From Streptomyces sp. NBC_01241 (GTDB lineage: Bacteria; Actinomycetota; Actinomycetes; Streptomycetales; Streptomycetaceae), in NCBI RefSeq assembly GCF_041435435.1, contig NZ_CP108494.1:1426001-1490000 (forward strand): a stretch of 64,000 nucleotides of DNA. The letters are read 5' to 3'. The position numbers were made by a program, and so were the translations under genes. Of the stretch, positions 1 to 8,114 are shown piece after piece; the first letter of the stretch is position 1, and every line of letters starts with the position of its first letter. The notes under the pieces were generated by a model, which saw nothing but the letters and a program-made list of their open reading frames with translations, was not told where the DNA came from and did not search any database.

Positions 1-59
1 GTGGCCGCTACCGCGAGCGCGGCGGTCAGCACGGTTCTGCGTGAGGTCGGTCTGTTCAT
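1..59 (-). CDS. Exported protein, N-terminal fragment with Tat signal (continues past window start)
   Basis: Only the first 19 complete codons lie in the window; the gene runs off the left edge. The minus-strand ATG at 59 begins MNRPTSRRTVLTAALAVAA: a basic N-region with a twin-arginine pair (S-R-R-T-V-L) followed by an alanine/leucine-rich hydrophobic core, i.e. a probable Tat signal peptide. The mature protein is not visible. A DasR-like operator 116-131 bp upstream suggests a chitin or GlcNAc-related secreted enzyme, but that is inference. Another exported hydrolase is equally possible. Confidence 0.5.
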   Translation of the reverse strand, partial: MNRPTSRRTVLTAALAVAA

Positions 60-174
60 GGGCGAGACCCCCGGACGTAAGCGGAATGGTGCTTGCAGGT
101 GCACGACAGTGCGCCAACTATTGCGGGTCGTAGCCGGATTCGGCCAGTGGTTCGACTCGCGTCGGCAAACCAAT

Positions 175-190
175 ATTGGTCTGGTCCACT
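175..190. promoter_or_regulatory. DasR-like operator (dre) between divergent genes
   Basis: The 16 bases at 175-190 (ATTGGTCTGGTCCACT) match 13 of 16 positions of the DasR consensus ACTGGTCTAGACCACT. The site overlaps a perfect 12-bp palindrome, ACCAATATTGGT, at 169-180. It lies 116 bp upstream of the Tat-exported gene on the minus strand and 46 bp upstream of the uridine-kinase-like gene on the plus strand. DasR is the GlcNAc-responsive GntR repressor of streptomycetes. Assignment rests on sequence match only. Confidence 0.5.
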
Positions 191-235
191 GGCGTGACCT
201 GCGCTTGCTTCGGACGGGCTCGTAGGCTGGGGCGC

Positions 236-865
236 ATGAACGACCTCTCGCTCCTCGCCGCGCGGCTGCACACCCTGGCGCCGTCCTGCGGACCGGTGCG
301 GCTGATCTCCGTCGACGGCCACGCCGGATCGGGGAAGAGCACCTTCGCGTCCCGCCTCGCCGCCGCGCTCGACGGCGCCCCCGTACTGCGTCTGGACGAT
401 CTGGCCACCCATGAGTCCTTCTTCGCCTGGGTGGACCGGCTGCGGGAGCAGGTGATCGGACCGCTGTCGCGCGGGCAGTGCGCTTATTACGCGCCGTACG
501 ACTGGACCGCGCGGGCGTTCGCGGCGCCGCGCGCCCTGGAACCCGCGCCGGTGGTCCTGATCGAGGGGGTCGGTGCGGGCCGCCGGGCGCTGCGGCCCCA
601 TCTGGCGCGGCTGCTGTGGATGGATCTCGGTGCGACGGAGTCCTGGGAGCGGGGGCGCCGCCGGGACGGACCGGCCCTTTCGGCCTTCTGGGACGAGTGG
701 ACGGCGGCCGAGGCGGTGCATTTCTCGGCCGATCCCTCGCGCCCCCGCGCGAACACTCTGGTACGGCAGTTGCCAGTGGGGTACGAGTGGCTGGAGGGAC
801 CCGGCGCGGCAGCAGGAGCGAACCATTCCGTCACGGAACGTGAGCGCATTGCGCCACCGAGCTGA
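236..865 (+). CDS. Uridine kinase-like P-loop protein
   Basis: A 209-residue protein with a Walker A loop at residues 28-36 (GHAGSGKST) directly after a beta strand (LISVDG), the layout of the uridine kinase/phosphoribulokinase P-loop group. Later a conserved PVVLIEGVGAG strand carries the likely Walker B position. The ATG at 236 follows a GGGGCGC purine tract at short spacing. A longer in-frame reading from 176 would run across the DasR-like site, so 236 is preferred. The substrate is not certain: many streptomycete 'uridine kinases' of this short type are uncharacterised. It diverges from the Tat-exported gene at 1-59. Confidence 0.7.
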   Translation: MNDLSLLAARLHTLAPSCGPVRLISVDGHAGSGKSTFASRLAAALDGAPVLRLDDLATHESFFAWVDRLREQVIGPLSRGQCAYYAPYDWTARAFAAPRALEPAPVVLIEGVGAGRRALRPHLARLLWMDLGATESWERGRRRDGPALSAFWDEWTAAEAVHFSADPSRPRANTLVRQLPVGYEWLEGPGAAAGANHSVTERERIAPPS

Positions 866-902
866 GTGGTGAGAAAACGTCCCGGAAGTACCCCAACTCT
901 GC

Positions 903-932
903 TTGACCCGAGGGCGGTACAGGTCTTACGTT
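903..932 (+). promoter_or_regulatory. Sigma-70-type promoter upstream of a short hairpin RNA
   Basis: TTGACC (903-908) and TACGTT (927-932) are separated by 18 bases, close to the vegetative consensus. Transcription would begin near 938-940 and run straight into the hairpin at 967-1004, so it defines either a short RNA or an attenuated leader for the ATPase gene at 1226. Confidence 0.5.
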
Positions 933-937
933 CTCAA

Positions 938-1010
938 TGTGCGGCTTTTCGGAGCCCCCGCGGACACGAAGCCCCCGGTTGTTCCCCCGTGATCGGGGGC
1001 TTCGTTCTGC
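938..1010 (+). ncRNA. Candidate small RNA or attenuated leader
   Basis: A predicted transcript of about 70 nt between the promoter at 903-932 and an 11-bp perfect stem, CGAAGCCCCCG (967-977) with CGGGGGCTTCG (994-1004), followed by TTCTGCCTTC. A shorter hairpin (CCCCCG 984-989 with CGGGGG 994-999, loop TGAT) competes for the same 3' strand. There are three C5 runs (954-959, 972-976, 984-988). C-rich loops recall actinobacterial 6C RNAs, but the two six-C loops of that family are not present. No protein is encoded. It is either an independent sRNA or a leader. Confidence 0.35.
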
Positions 1011-1225
1011 CTTCGCGCGACCTTTCCCCCGCAGACACACCGCATTCCGCCTACCCTCGGTAACGGTCTTCCTTCTGCCTGCGGCGCTCTTAGTCGCACA
1101 CTCCCTGCGCAGGTACGATGCCTCTCGGTGCGGTCAATTCCCGTCCGTGGCACAGTGATTCAGCGCGCCTCGGCGGGCAGGTCGTGCGGCGGGACATCCT
1201 GGGGGCACGGTTTGTGGGGGACCAG

Positions 1226-3136
1226 ATGGACATCGGCACGCAGGGCGCACAGGCCCCGGCCGACCTCGCCTGGCTACGCGGCGTGGACGCCTACACCATG
1301 GGCGCCTACCCACAGGCCGAAGAGGAGTTCAGAGCCGCGGTACGGATCGATCCCGGCATGGCGGACGGCTGGCTCGGCCTCCACGCGCTGCGGGTCGACA
1401 CGACGACGGCTCTGCTGCACATGTACCGCCATCGCGAACGCTTCGGCGAGCAGCGCACCCGCCATCGACGCACGCTCAACTCCTGGTACTGGCTGGGCTG
1501 GTGGGTGCAGCCGGTGCTGGAGAGCCCGCGTGATCTGCTTCTCGCGCACGCCTCGCACTGGCTGGACGGGCGCCATGTCCCCGAGCTGGACCGCGCGCTG
1601 GCCGGCCTGCCGCCGGTGGACGCGGACCCGCAGGTCCGCTTCCTGCACGCCTGCCGCTCCTATCTCGTCAAGGACTGGGAGCAGCTCGTCCGCAACACCG
1701 AGCAGTTGATCGACGATCCGCTGCTCGGCATCGAGGCGGGGCTGTTCGGCGGGATGGCGCGGGTGCGGCTGGAGATGTACGGGCAGGCCGAGCCACTGCT
1801 CTCCACCGCGCTGATGCGCTGCCGCAGCGAACAGCCACAGCGCAAGGAGCTGCGCTACTGGCTGGCCCGCGCGCACGAGGGCACCGGCCGCAGCGCCGCC
1901 GCCCTGCCGCTCTACAGGGCAGTGCACCGGATCGACCCGGCTTTCATGGACACCTCGGCCCGGCTCGCCGCGATCGCGGACTACGACGGTCTCGAAGGCA
2001 CCGACGAGGCCGCCGGTCTGACCGCCGTCTCCCTGGCCGGCCTGGGTACGGACGCCGTGGCGGAGGCGCAGCCGGACGGGGACGCGCTGCTCGGCACCGA
2101 CGTGGTGGACGGCCGGGAGCTGCGGCCGGGCAGCGAGGCCCCGGGGCTCGTGGGCCTCGGGGGGCCGCCACCGCCCGACGGCGCGCGCCGGAAGACGGCG
2201 GTGCCCGGCCAGCCGCCGTCCCCCTTTCCTGCCGGGCCCAGCGATCCGGTGCTGCTCGCCGAGGCGCTGGCGGAGCTGGAGCGGATGGTCGGTCTGGAGC
2301 CCGTCAAGCGCCAGGTCAAGGCGTTGTCCGCACAGTTGAACATGGCGCGGTTGCGGGCCGGTCAGGGGCTTCCCGTGCAGCCACCGAAACGCCATTTCGT
2401 CTTCTCGGGCCCTTCCGGTACCGGCAAGACCACCGTGGCCCGCATCCTGGGCCGGGTCTTCTACGCCCTCGGTCTGCTCGGCGGCGACCATCTCGTGGAG
2501 GCCCAACGGGCGGATCTGGTGGGCGAGTTCCTCGGTCAGACCGCCGTCAAGGCCAATGAGCTGATCGACTCGGCGCTCGGCGGGGTGCTGTTCGTCGACG
2601 AGGCGTACAGCCTCTCCAACACCGGCTACAGCAAGGGCGACGCGTACGGCGACGAGGCGCTCCAGGTCCTCCTCAAGCGCGCGGAGGACAACCGGAACCA
2701 TCTCGTCGTGATCCTCGCGGGCTATCCGGAAGGCATGGACCGGTTGCTGGCCACCAATCCGGGGCTCTCCTCCCGCTTCACCACCCGGGTGGACTTCCCG
2801 AGCTACCGGCCGCTGGAGCTCACCTCGATCGGTGAGGTGCTCGCCGCGGAGACCGGCGACGCGTGGGACGAGGAGTCCCTGGAGGAGCTGCGCTCCATCA
2901 GCGCTCATGTCGTCGACCAGGGCTGGATCGACGAGCTGGGCAACGGGAGGTTCCTGCGCACCCTGTACGAGAAGAGCTGTGCCTACCGCGATCTGCGGCT
3001 CTCCGGTTACGCGGCTCTGCCGAGCCGGGACGATCTGGCCACGCTGCGGCTGCCGGATCTGATGCAGGCGTACGGCGAGGTGCTGTCCGGCCGGGGGCCG
3101 GTGGACCGGGGGCCACAGGAACCGCCGGGGTTGTGA
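1226..3136 (+). CDS. TPR plus CbbX/EccA-type AAA+ ATPase
   Basis: A 636-residue two-part protein. The N-terminal ~280 residues are alpha-helical and TPR-like (e.g. GAYPQAEEEFRAAVRIDP). After a proline/glycine-rich linker comes a CbbX/SpoVK-family AAA+ domain with Walker A GPSGTGKTT (about residues 395-403), Walker B GGVLFVDEAYSL (about 451-462), and downstream sensor and arginine-finger elements (NPGLSSRF). This order and size match EccA, the cytosolic ATPase of type VII (ESX) secretion, but no ESX genes surround it. The ATG at 1226 has a GGGGGA Shine-Dalgarno; the upstream in-frame extension to 1118 lacks one. Its client is unknown. Confidence 0.8.
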   Translation: MDIGTQGAQAPADLAWLRGVDAYTMGAYPQAEEEFRAAVRIDPGMADGWLGLHALRVDTTTALLHMYRHRERFGEQRTRHRRTLNSWYWLGWWVQPVLESPRDLLLAHASHWLDGRHVPELDRALAGLPPVDADPQVRFLHACRSYLVKDWEQLVRNTEQLIDDPLLGIEAGLFGGMARVRLEMYGQAEPLLSTALMRCRSEQPQRKELRYWLARAHEGTGRSAAALPLYRAVHRIDPAFMDTSARLAAIADYDGLEGTDEAAGLTAVSLAGLGTDAVAEAQPDGDALLGTDVVDGRELRPGSEAPGLVGLGGPPPPDGARRKTAVPGQPPSPFPAGPSDPVLLAEALAELERMVGLEPVKRQVKALSAQLNMARLRAGQGLPVQPPKRHFVFSGPSGTGKTTVARILGRVFYALGLLGGDHLVEAQRADLVGEFLGQTAVKANELIDSALGGVLFVDEAYSLSNTGYSKGDAYGDEALQVLLKRAEDNRNHLVVILAGYPEGMDRLLATNPGLSSRFTTRVDFPSYRPLELTSIGEVLAAETGDAWDEESLEELRSISAHVVDQGWIDELGNGRFLRTLYEKSCAYRDLRLSGYAALPSRDDLATLRLPDLMQAYGEVLSGRGPVDRGPQEPPGL

Positions 3137-3173
3137 GGGGGCCACAGGGGCCGGGCAGCCGTTGTCCTCGATC

Positions 3174-3212
3174 GCCGGACGGGCTGAGGAATGGAGATTC
3201 AGCCCGTCCGGC
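3174..3212. terminator. Bidirectional terminator hairpin
   Basis: A perfect 14-bp stem (GCCGGACGGGCTGA, 3174-3187, with its complement at 3199-3212) and an 11-base loop. It lies between the convergent AAA+ ATPase gene and the CNNM gene, 38 bp after the first stop and 10 bp from the second. Confidence 0.75.
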
Positions 3213-3221
3213 GGCCGGGAT

Positions 3222-4319
3222 TCAGTGGACCGACGCGGTGAGTTCGCCGGTGCCGGTCGTCGTGTCCGCCGTCCGGCGCGGTACGGAGACCCGGTGGGCC
3301 GGATCGCGCACCTCACCGACGAGCATCTCCAGGACGTCCTCCATGGCGACCAGGCCGAGGATCCGGCCCGACGCGTCGGCGACCTGCGCCAGATGCGTCG
3401 CCGCGCGGCGCATCACGGTCAGGGCGTCGTCCAGGGGGAGTTCGGCCCGCACGGTGGCCATCGGGCGCCAGACGTGCTGGGGGACGGCCCGTTCGCCGTC
3501 GTCCAGGTCCAGGACGTCCTTGACGTGCAGATAGCCCATGAACGGACCGCCGCCCTCCGCGCACACGGGAAAGCGTGAGTAGCCGGTGCGTACGGTCAGC
3601 TGCTCGATCCGGTGGGGGGTGACGGAGGGGTCCACCGTCACCAGTGAGGCCCGGCTGAGCAGCACATCGGTGACGGGCCTGCTGCCCAGCTCCAGTGCGT
3701 CCTCCAGCCGCTCCTGGGCCTCCGGCTCCAGCAGCCCGGCCTGGCCGGAGTCCTCGACGAGCCGGTTGAGCTGCTCGCTGGTGAAGACGGCCTCCACCTC
3801 ATCCTTCGGCTCGACGCCGAAGAGCCGGAGCACCAGCCGGGCGCAGGCGCCCAATGCGGAGGTGACCGGGCGGCACAGACGGGCGAAGCCCACGAGGCCG
3901 GGGCTGAGCCAGAGTGCGGTCTTCTCCGGCGCCGCCATCGCGAGGTTCTTCGGGACCATTTCGCCGATGACGAGATGGAGGAAGACCACGAAGACCAGCG
4001 CCAGGAAGTAGCCGAGCGGATGGATGAGCCCCTCGGGCAGGTGGACCGCGTGGAAGACCGGCTCCAGCAGCTGGGCGACGGTCGGTTCGGCGACGGCGCC
4101 GAGGGTCAGCGAGCAGACGGTGATACCGAACTGGGCGGCGGCCATCATCTGCGGCAGGTTCTCCAGTCCGTACAGCACCTGGCGGGCCCGGCCCGACCCG
4201 GCCGCCGCGAGGGGTTCGACCTGGCTGCGCCGTACGGAGACGAGGGCGAACTCGGCACCGACGAAGAAGCCGTTCGCCAGCACGAGGAGTCCGGCGAAGA
4301 TCAGCTGGACCAGGCTCAT
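3222..4319 (-). CDS. CNNM/CBS-domain membrane protein (short form)
   Basis: A 365-residue protein of the CNNM (DUF21, 'hemolysin C/CorC-like') family. The N-terminus has the diagnostic hydrophobic segment LVLANGFFVGAEFALVSVRRS, then further membrane helices to about residue 150 including the VIGEMVPKNLAM signature. A CBS pair follows (ending GRILGLVAMEDVLEMLVGEV). It lacks the C-terminal CorC/HlyC domain found in the adjacent upstream paralogue. CNNM proteins are linked to Mg2+/Co2+ transport, but the direction and metal here are unknown. Its ATG overlaps the stop of the upstream gene (ATGA), so the pair is translationally coupled. Confidence 0.85.
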   Translation of the reverse strand: MSLVQLIFAGLLVLANGFFVGAEFALVSVRRSQVEPLAAAGSGRARQVLYGLENLPQMMAAAQFGITVCSLTLGAVAEPTVAQLLEPVFHAVHLPEGLIHPLGYFLALVFVVFLHLVIGEMVPKNLAMAAPEKTALWLSPGLVGFARLCRPVTSALGACARLVLRLFGVEPKDEVEAVFTSEQLNRLVEDSGQAGLLEPEAQERLEDALELGSRPVTDVLLSRASLVTVDPSVTPHRIEQLTVRTGYSRFPVCAEGGGPFMGYLHVKDVLDLDDGERAVPQHVWRPMATVRAELPLDDALTVMRRAATHLAQVADASGRILGLVAMEDVLEMLVGEVRDPAHRVSVPRRTADTTTGTGELTASVH

Positions 4320-5686
4320 CGCACGGCCTCCAGGGCGTCCTGGGTCAGCGGGACCGGGGTAAGGGGGTCGGTCGCCTCGGCCGTGCGTACGAAGCGGACC
4401 TTCTCGGCCCGGTAGTGACCCACCTGGCGTACGGAGATCCGCCAGCCGGGCAGTTCGGCCCGGTCACCGGGGGCCGGGATACGCCCCAGCAGATCGGCGA
4501 CGAGCCCGGCCACGGTCTCGTACGGGCCGTCGGGGACGTCGAGCCCTATCCGGCGCAGGGTCAGGACCCGGCAGCTGCCCTCGGCGTCCCAGGCCGGACG
4601 GCCGTCCTCCGGAGCGGCGGGGGCCAGCTCGGGCCGGTCGGCGCCCTCGGCGTCGTGCTCGTCCCTGACCTCCCCGACGAGTTCCTCGATGATGTCCTCA
4701 AGGGTGACGACTCCGGCGGTGCCGCCGTACTCGTCGACCACGACGGCGATCGGCTGCTCGTTGCGCAGCCGCTGGAGCAGCTGTTCGACGGGCAGGGTCT
4801 CCGGCACCAGCAGCGGCGGTACGGCGATCCGGCCGGCCGGGGTGCGCAGCCGCTCCTGGGCGGGCACGGCGAGGGCGTCCTTGAGGTAAATCATGCCGAC
4901 GACCTCGTCGATGCGCTCCCGGTAGACCGGGAAGCGGGAGAGGCCGGTGGCGCGGGTGAGGTTGAGGACGTCCTGCGCGGTCGCCGAGGTCTGCAGGGCG
5001 CTGACCTTCAGCCGTGGGGTCATGACGTGCTGGGCGGTGAGCCCGGCGAGGGACAGGGTCCGTACGAAGAGGTCCGCGGTGTCCTGTTCGAGGGTGCCGG
5101 CCTCGGCCGAGTGCCGGGCCAGGGAGACCAGTTCCCCCGGGGTGCGGGCGGAGGCCAGCTCGTCGGTGGGTTCGACGCCGAGCAGCCGTACGAGCCGGTT
5201 GGCGACGGTGTTCAGCAGGCTGATCACCGGTCGAAGAGCGGCGGAGAAACGGTGCTGGGGGCCGGCGACGAAGCGAGCGACCTGGAGCGGCCGGGAGACC
5301 GCCCAGTTCTTGGGCACGAGTTCGCCGATGACCATCTGGACGGCGGAGGCCACCATCATCCCGATGACCACGCTGACGCCGGGAACGGCGCCGTCGGGCA
5401 GCCCGGTCAAGGTGAGGGGGCCGTCCAGCAGCTGGGCGAGTGCCGGTTCGGCGAGCATGCCGACGACCAGCGAGGTGATGGTGATGCCCAGCTGGGTGCC
5501 GGAGAGCTGGAAGGAGAGTTCGCGCAGGGCTTCGACGACGGTGCGGGCCCGCCGGTCGCCCTCGGCGGCGGCGCGCTCGGCGTCCGGCCGCTCGACCGTG
5601 ACGAGCCCGAACTCGGCTGCCACGAAGAATCCGTTGGCGAGGATGAGAAGGAATGCCGCGCTCAGAAGCAGCAGGGGGATGGTCAT
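4316..5686 (-). CDS. CNNM/CBS/CorC_HlyC-domain membrane protein (long form)
   Basis: A 456-residue paralogue of the following gene. In order it shows the CNNM N-terminal signature (LILANGFFVAAEFGLVTVER), three to four membrane helices with VIGELVPKNWAV, a CBS pair (VYRERIDEVVGMIYLKD, then GGTAGVVTLEDIIEELVGEV), and a C-terminal CorC/HlyC transporter-associated domain (VAGLVADLLGRIPAPGD). It is first in a two-gene unit, with a 4-base overlap to the second. Tandem CNNM genes may form heteromers (inference). No magnesium-sensing leader was recognised upstream. Confidence 0.85.
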   Translation of the reverse strand: MTIPLLLLSAAFLLILANGFFVAAEFGLVTVERPDAERAAAEGDRRARTVVEALRELSFQLSGTQLGITITSLVVGMLAEPALAQLLDGPLTLTGLPDGAVPGVSVVIGMMVASAVQMVIGELVPKNWAVSRPLQVARFVAGPQHRFSAALRPVISLLNTVANRLVRLLGVEPTDELASARTPGELVSLARHSAEAGTLEQDTADLFVRTLSLAGLTAQHVMTPRLKVSALQTSATAQDVLNLTRATGLSRFPVYRERIDEVVGMIYLKDALAVPAQERLRTPAGRIAVPPLLVPETLPVEQLLQRLRNEQPIAVVVDEYGGTAGVVTLEDIIEELVGEVRDEHDAEGADRPELAPAAPEDGRPAWDAEGSCRVLTLRRIGLDVPDGPYETVAGLVADLLGRIPAPGDRAELPGWRISVRQVGHYRAEKVRFVRTAEATDPLTPVPLTQDALEAVR

Positions 5687-5773
5687 GCCGCCGCCTCCGG
5701 GGAGGGGGCGGCGCAGGTACTACCGGACGATCCGTCCATTGCTGGAAGGAGTCACTCCTTGGGTCGCAGGAAA

Positions 5774-5807
5774 GCCCCGCCGGTCTCGTGGACCTCTCGT
5801 GCGGGGC
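5774..5807 (-). terminator. Terminator of the rib-his operon
   Basis: On the minus strand, a GCCCCGC/GCGGGGC stem (5801-5807 with 5774-5780) encloses an inner GGTC/GACC stem and is followed by TTTCCT. It lies 66 bp after the stop of the last operon gene and before the CNNM pair. A separate 7-bp inverted repeat with a one-base centre (5746-5760) sits just upstream of the CNNM unit. Confidence 0.65.
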
Positions 5808-5872
5808 GGGGCACGCACAGGGCGCCGCCGCCCTCCAGAGTAATCAAGAAGAGGCCGTACGGGGCAGGGGGC

Positions 5873-6337
5873 TCAGCCGTTGTCCGTACCGGTGCCGTGG
5901 TTCTCGGCCAGGGCGCGGAGCGCATGGGCGTCGCGGATGGCCTGCTGCTTGTCGATTCCCGGCTGGATGCCGAGGGCGGGCATGCTGGTCCCGTCGCTCA
6001 GGTCGAGGAAGACCCAGGGATCGCCGACACGCAGGTTGACGCGGAGAATCTCTGCCCAGGACAGTCGGCGCGTCCGGGTGAGATTGACCACGGTCACCCC
6101 GTCCTCGTTCGCGACGATCTTCGGGCGGCTGAGCAGCGCGAGCACGCCGAAGAACAGCAGCGCGGTGAAGACGAAGCTGGACCGCTCCCCCGGGCTCAGC
6201 TGCTCCAGGGTCAGGGCGATGACGGTGATGACGACGAACATCGCCGCCCCCACGGTCAGCAGGACCACCCGGGTTCGGGTCGGCCGGAAGGTGACCGGGA
6301 GGGTGGGGAGTTCGGACCGGGGCGCGGGGGCGGACAT
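5873..6337 (-). CDS. PH-domain-like small membrane protein
   Basis: A 154-residue protein with two adjacent hydrophobic helices (VVLLTVGAAMFVVITVIAL and VFTALLFFGVLALL), then a beta-rich region (PKIVANEDGVTVVNL ... LSWAEILRVNLR ... WVFLDLSDG) like bacterial PH/bPH domains. Such proteins are common in actinobacteria with no assigned role. It is the last gene of the rib-his unit, 35 bp after hisG, so it should be co-expressed with ATP-phosphoribosyltransferase. No signal peptide beyond the helices is seen. Confidence 0.6.
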   Translation of the reverse strand: MSAPAPRSELPTLPVTFRPTRTRVVLLTVGAAMFVVITVIALTLEQLSPGERSSFVFTALLFFGVLALLSRPKIVANEDGVTVVNLTRTRRLSWAEILRVNLRVGDPWVFLDLSDGTSMPALGIQPGIDKQQAIRDAHALRALAENHGTGTDNG

Positions 6338-6372
6338 GGTGTTCTTCTGTCTTCCGGGTGGTCGCCCGGCCG

Positions 6373-7221
6373 TCAGAGGCGGCAGGCGTGGATGGCGGTG
6401 GTGAGGATGGCGCGGGCGCCGAGGTCGTACAGATCGTCCATGATCCGCTGGGCCTCGCGGGCGGCGACCATGGAGCGGACGGCGACCCAGCCCTCGTGGT
6501 GCAGCGGGGAGATGGTCGGCGACTCCAGGCCCGGGGTGAGGGCGACCGCGCGCTCCAGGTGCTCGACGCGGCAGTCGTAGTCCATCATCACGTAGGAGCG
6601 GGCGACCAGGACGCCCTGGAGGCGGCGGAGGAACTGCTGCACCTTGGGGTCGTCGTCCGGTGCGCCGGTGCGGCGGATGACGACGGCTTCCGACGTCATG
6701 ATCGGCTCGCCGATGACTTCGAGTCCGGCGTTGCGCAGGCTGGTGCCGGTCTCCACGACGTCGGCGATGATCTGGGCGACGCCGAGCTCGATGGCGGTCT
6801 CGACCGCGCCGTCGAGGTGGACGACGGAAGCGTTGACGCCGAGGTCGGCGAGGTGCTTGGCGACGATGCCCTCGTAGGAGGTGGCGATCGTCCTGCCGTC
6901 GAAGTCCTGCGGGCCCTGGGCCGTGCCGGGCTTGGTGGCGTAGCGGAAGGTGGAGCGGGCGAAGCCGAGCTGGAGGATCTCCTCGGCGTCGGCACCGGAG
7001 TCCAGCAGCAGGTCGCGGCCGGTGATGCCGATGTCGAGGCGGCCGGAGCTGACGTAGATCGCGATGTCGCGGGGGCGCAGGTAGAAGAACTCGACCTCGT
7101 TCTCGGGGTCGACGAGGACGAGCTCCTTGGACTCCTTGCGCTGCTGGTAGCCGGCCTCATGGAGCATCGCCATCGCAGGCCCGGAGAGTGAACCCTTGTT
7201 GGGAACGGCGATGCGCAGCAT
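6373..7221 (-). CDS. hisG: ATP phosphoribosyltransferase (long form)
   Basis: The first step of histidine biosynthesis: ATP plus PRPP gives phosphoribosyl-ATP. At 282 residues it is the HisZ-independent long form: two catalytic lobes (start MLRIAVPNKGSLSGPA, PRDIAIYVSSGRLDIGITG, and the PRPP-binding DVVETGTSLRNAGLEV) plus a C-terminal ACT-like allosteric domain (about residues 210-282) for histidine feedback. The ATG at 7221 has an AAAGGA Shine-Dalgarno. It follows hisE by 70 bp within the riboflavin operon, away from the main his genes. Confidence 0.95.
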   Translation of the reverse strand: MLRIAVPNKGSLSGPAMAMLHEAGYQQRKESKELVLVDPENEVEFFYLRPRDIAIYVSSGRLDIGITGRDLLLDSGADAEEILQLGFARSTFRYATKPGTAQGPQDFDGRTIATSYEGIVAKHLADLGVNASVVHLDGAVETAIELGVAQIIADVVETGTSLRNAGLEVIGEPIMTSEAVVIRRTGAPDDDPKVQQFLRRLQGVLVARSYVMMDYDCRVEHLERAVALTPGLESPTISPLHHEGWVAVRSMVAAREAQRIMDDLYDLGARAILTTAIHACRL

Positions 7222-7291
7222 GAGGTCAGGTTTCCTTTGCGAGGAGGGAGTCCGGTGCGGTGTGCGGATGTGCGTGGTGCGGAGGTCGTGC

Positions 7292-7564
7292 TCAGAGATG
7301 GGCGTAGACGTCGTCGAGGGAGATTCCGCGGGCGACCATCATCACCTGGACGTGGTACAGCAGCTGGGAGATCTCCTCGGCGGCGGCGTCCTTGCTCTCG
7401 TGCTCGGCGGCCATCCAGACTTCGGCGGCCTCCTCGACGACCTTCTTGCCGATGGCATGGACGCCCTTGTCCACCAGCTCGGCGGTGCGGGAGGTGGAGG
7501 GATCGCCGTCGGCGGCCTTGAGCTGCAGCTCGGCGAAGAGCTCTTCGAAGGTTTTGTTCGCCAT
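7292..7564 (-). CDS. hisE: Phosphoribosyl-ATP pyrophosphatase
   Basis: The second histidine-pathway step, hydrolysing phosphoribosyl-ATP to phosphoribosyl-AMP. The 90-residue all-alpha MazG-like fold shows the metal-binding pattern [15 protein letters not shown] followed by EEISQLLYH. It is a stand-alone HisE, not fused to HisI. ATG start at 7564, 35 bp downstream of ribH, then hisG. The pair hisE-hisG gives the first two steps from PRPP and ATP. Confidence 0.95.
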   Translation of the reverse strand: MANKTFEELFAELQLKAADGDPSTSRTAELVDKGVHAIGKKVVEEAAEVWMAAEHESKDAAAEEISQLLYHVQVMMVARGISLDDVYAHL

Positions 7565-7599
7565 GATGGTCCTTAGACTACGGGGTCCGGGACCTCCGA

Positions 7600-8085
7600 T
7601 CAGCGCCAGGGCTCGCTGACGGTGCGCAGCGTCGCGGCGGTGGCGACGGCCGCGGTGACCGCTTCGTGTCCCTTGTCCTCGTTGGAGCCTTCCAGTCCTG
7701 CCCGGTCGAGGGCCTGCTCCTCGGTGTCGCAGGTGAGTACGCCGAAGCCGACCGGGACTCCGGTGTCGACGGCGACCTGGGTGAGGCCGTTGGTGACGCC
7801 GTGGGACACGTACTCGAAGTGCGGGGTGCCGCCGCGGATGATCACGCCGAGGGCGACGATCGCGTCGTAGCCGCGGCCGGCGAGGACCTTGGCGACGACC
7901 GGGAGCTCGAAGCTGCCGGGCACCCGGAGCAGGGTCGGCTCGTCGATGCCCAGCTCGTGCAGGGCGCGCAGGGCACCGTCGACGAGTCCGTCCATGATCT
8001 TCTCGTGCCACTGCGCGGCGACGACCGCCACGCGCAGGTCGCCGCAGTTGCGTACGGACAGTTCGGGTGCGCCCTTGCCGCTCAT
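7600..8085 (-). CDS. ribH: 6,7-dimethyl-8-ribityllumazine synthase
   Basis: The penultimate riboflavin step: it condenses 5-amino-6-ribitylaminouracil with 3,4-dihydroxy-2-butanone 4-phosphate. The 161-residue lumazine synthase shows substrate-binding [14 protein letters not shown] and the [12 protein letters not shown] segment with the catalytic histidine. ATG at 8085 has a strong AGGAGA Shine-Dalgarno and lies 29 bp after the ribBA stop. A longer reading upstream in this frame is antisense-like noise across ribBA. Confidence 0.96.
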   Translation of the reverse strand: MSGKGAPELSVRNCGDLRVAVVAAQWHEKIMDGLVDGALRALHELGIDEPTLLRVPGSFELPVVAKVLAGRGYDAIVALGVIIRGGTPHFEYVSHGVTNGLTQVAVDTGVPVGFGVLTCDTEEQALDRAGLEGSNEDKGHEAVTAAVATAATLRTVSEPWR

Positions 8086-8114
8086 GTTTCTCCTACCGCT
8101 CGTTTCGTGATCGT

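Noticed and set aside
5687..5872. Possible magnesium (M-box) riboswitch before the CNNM pair
   Set aside because: The region holds a terminator of the rib-his operon and a short palindrome, not the M-box core.
4415..6580. 721-codon plus-strand frame over the CNNM and PH genes
   Set aside because: Antisense shadow with Asp/Gly/Glu-rich composition and no motif.
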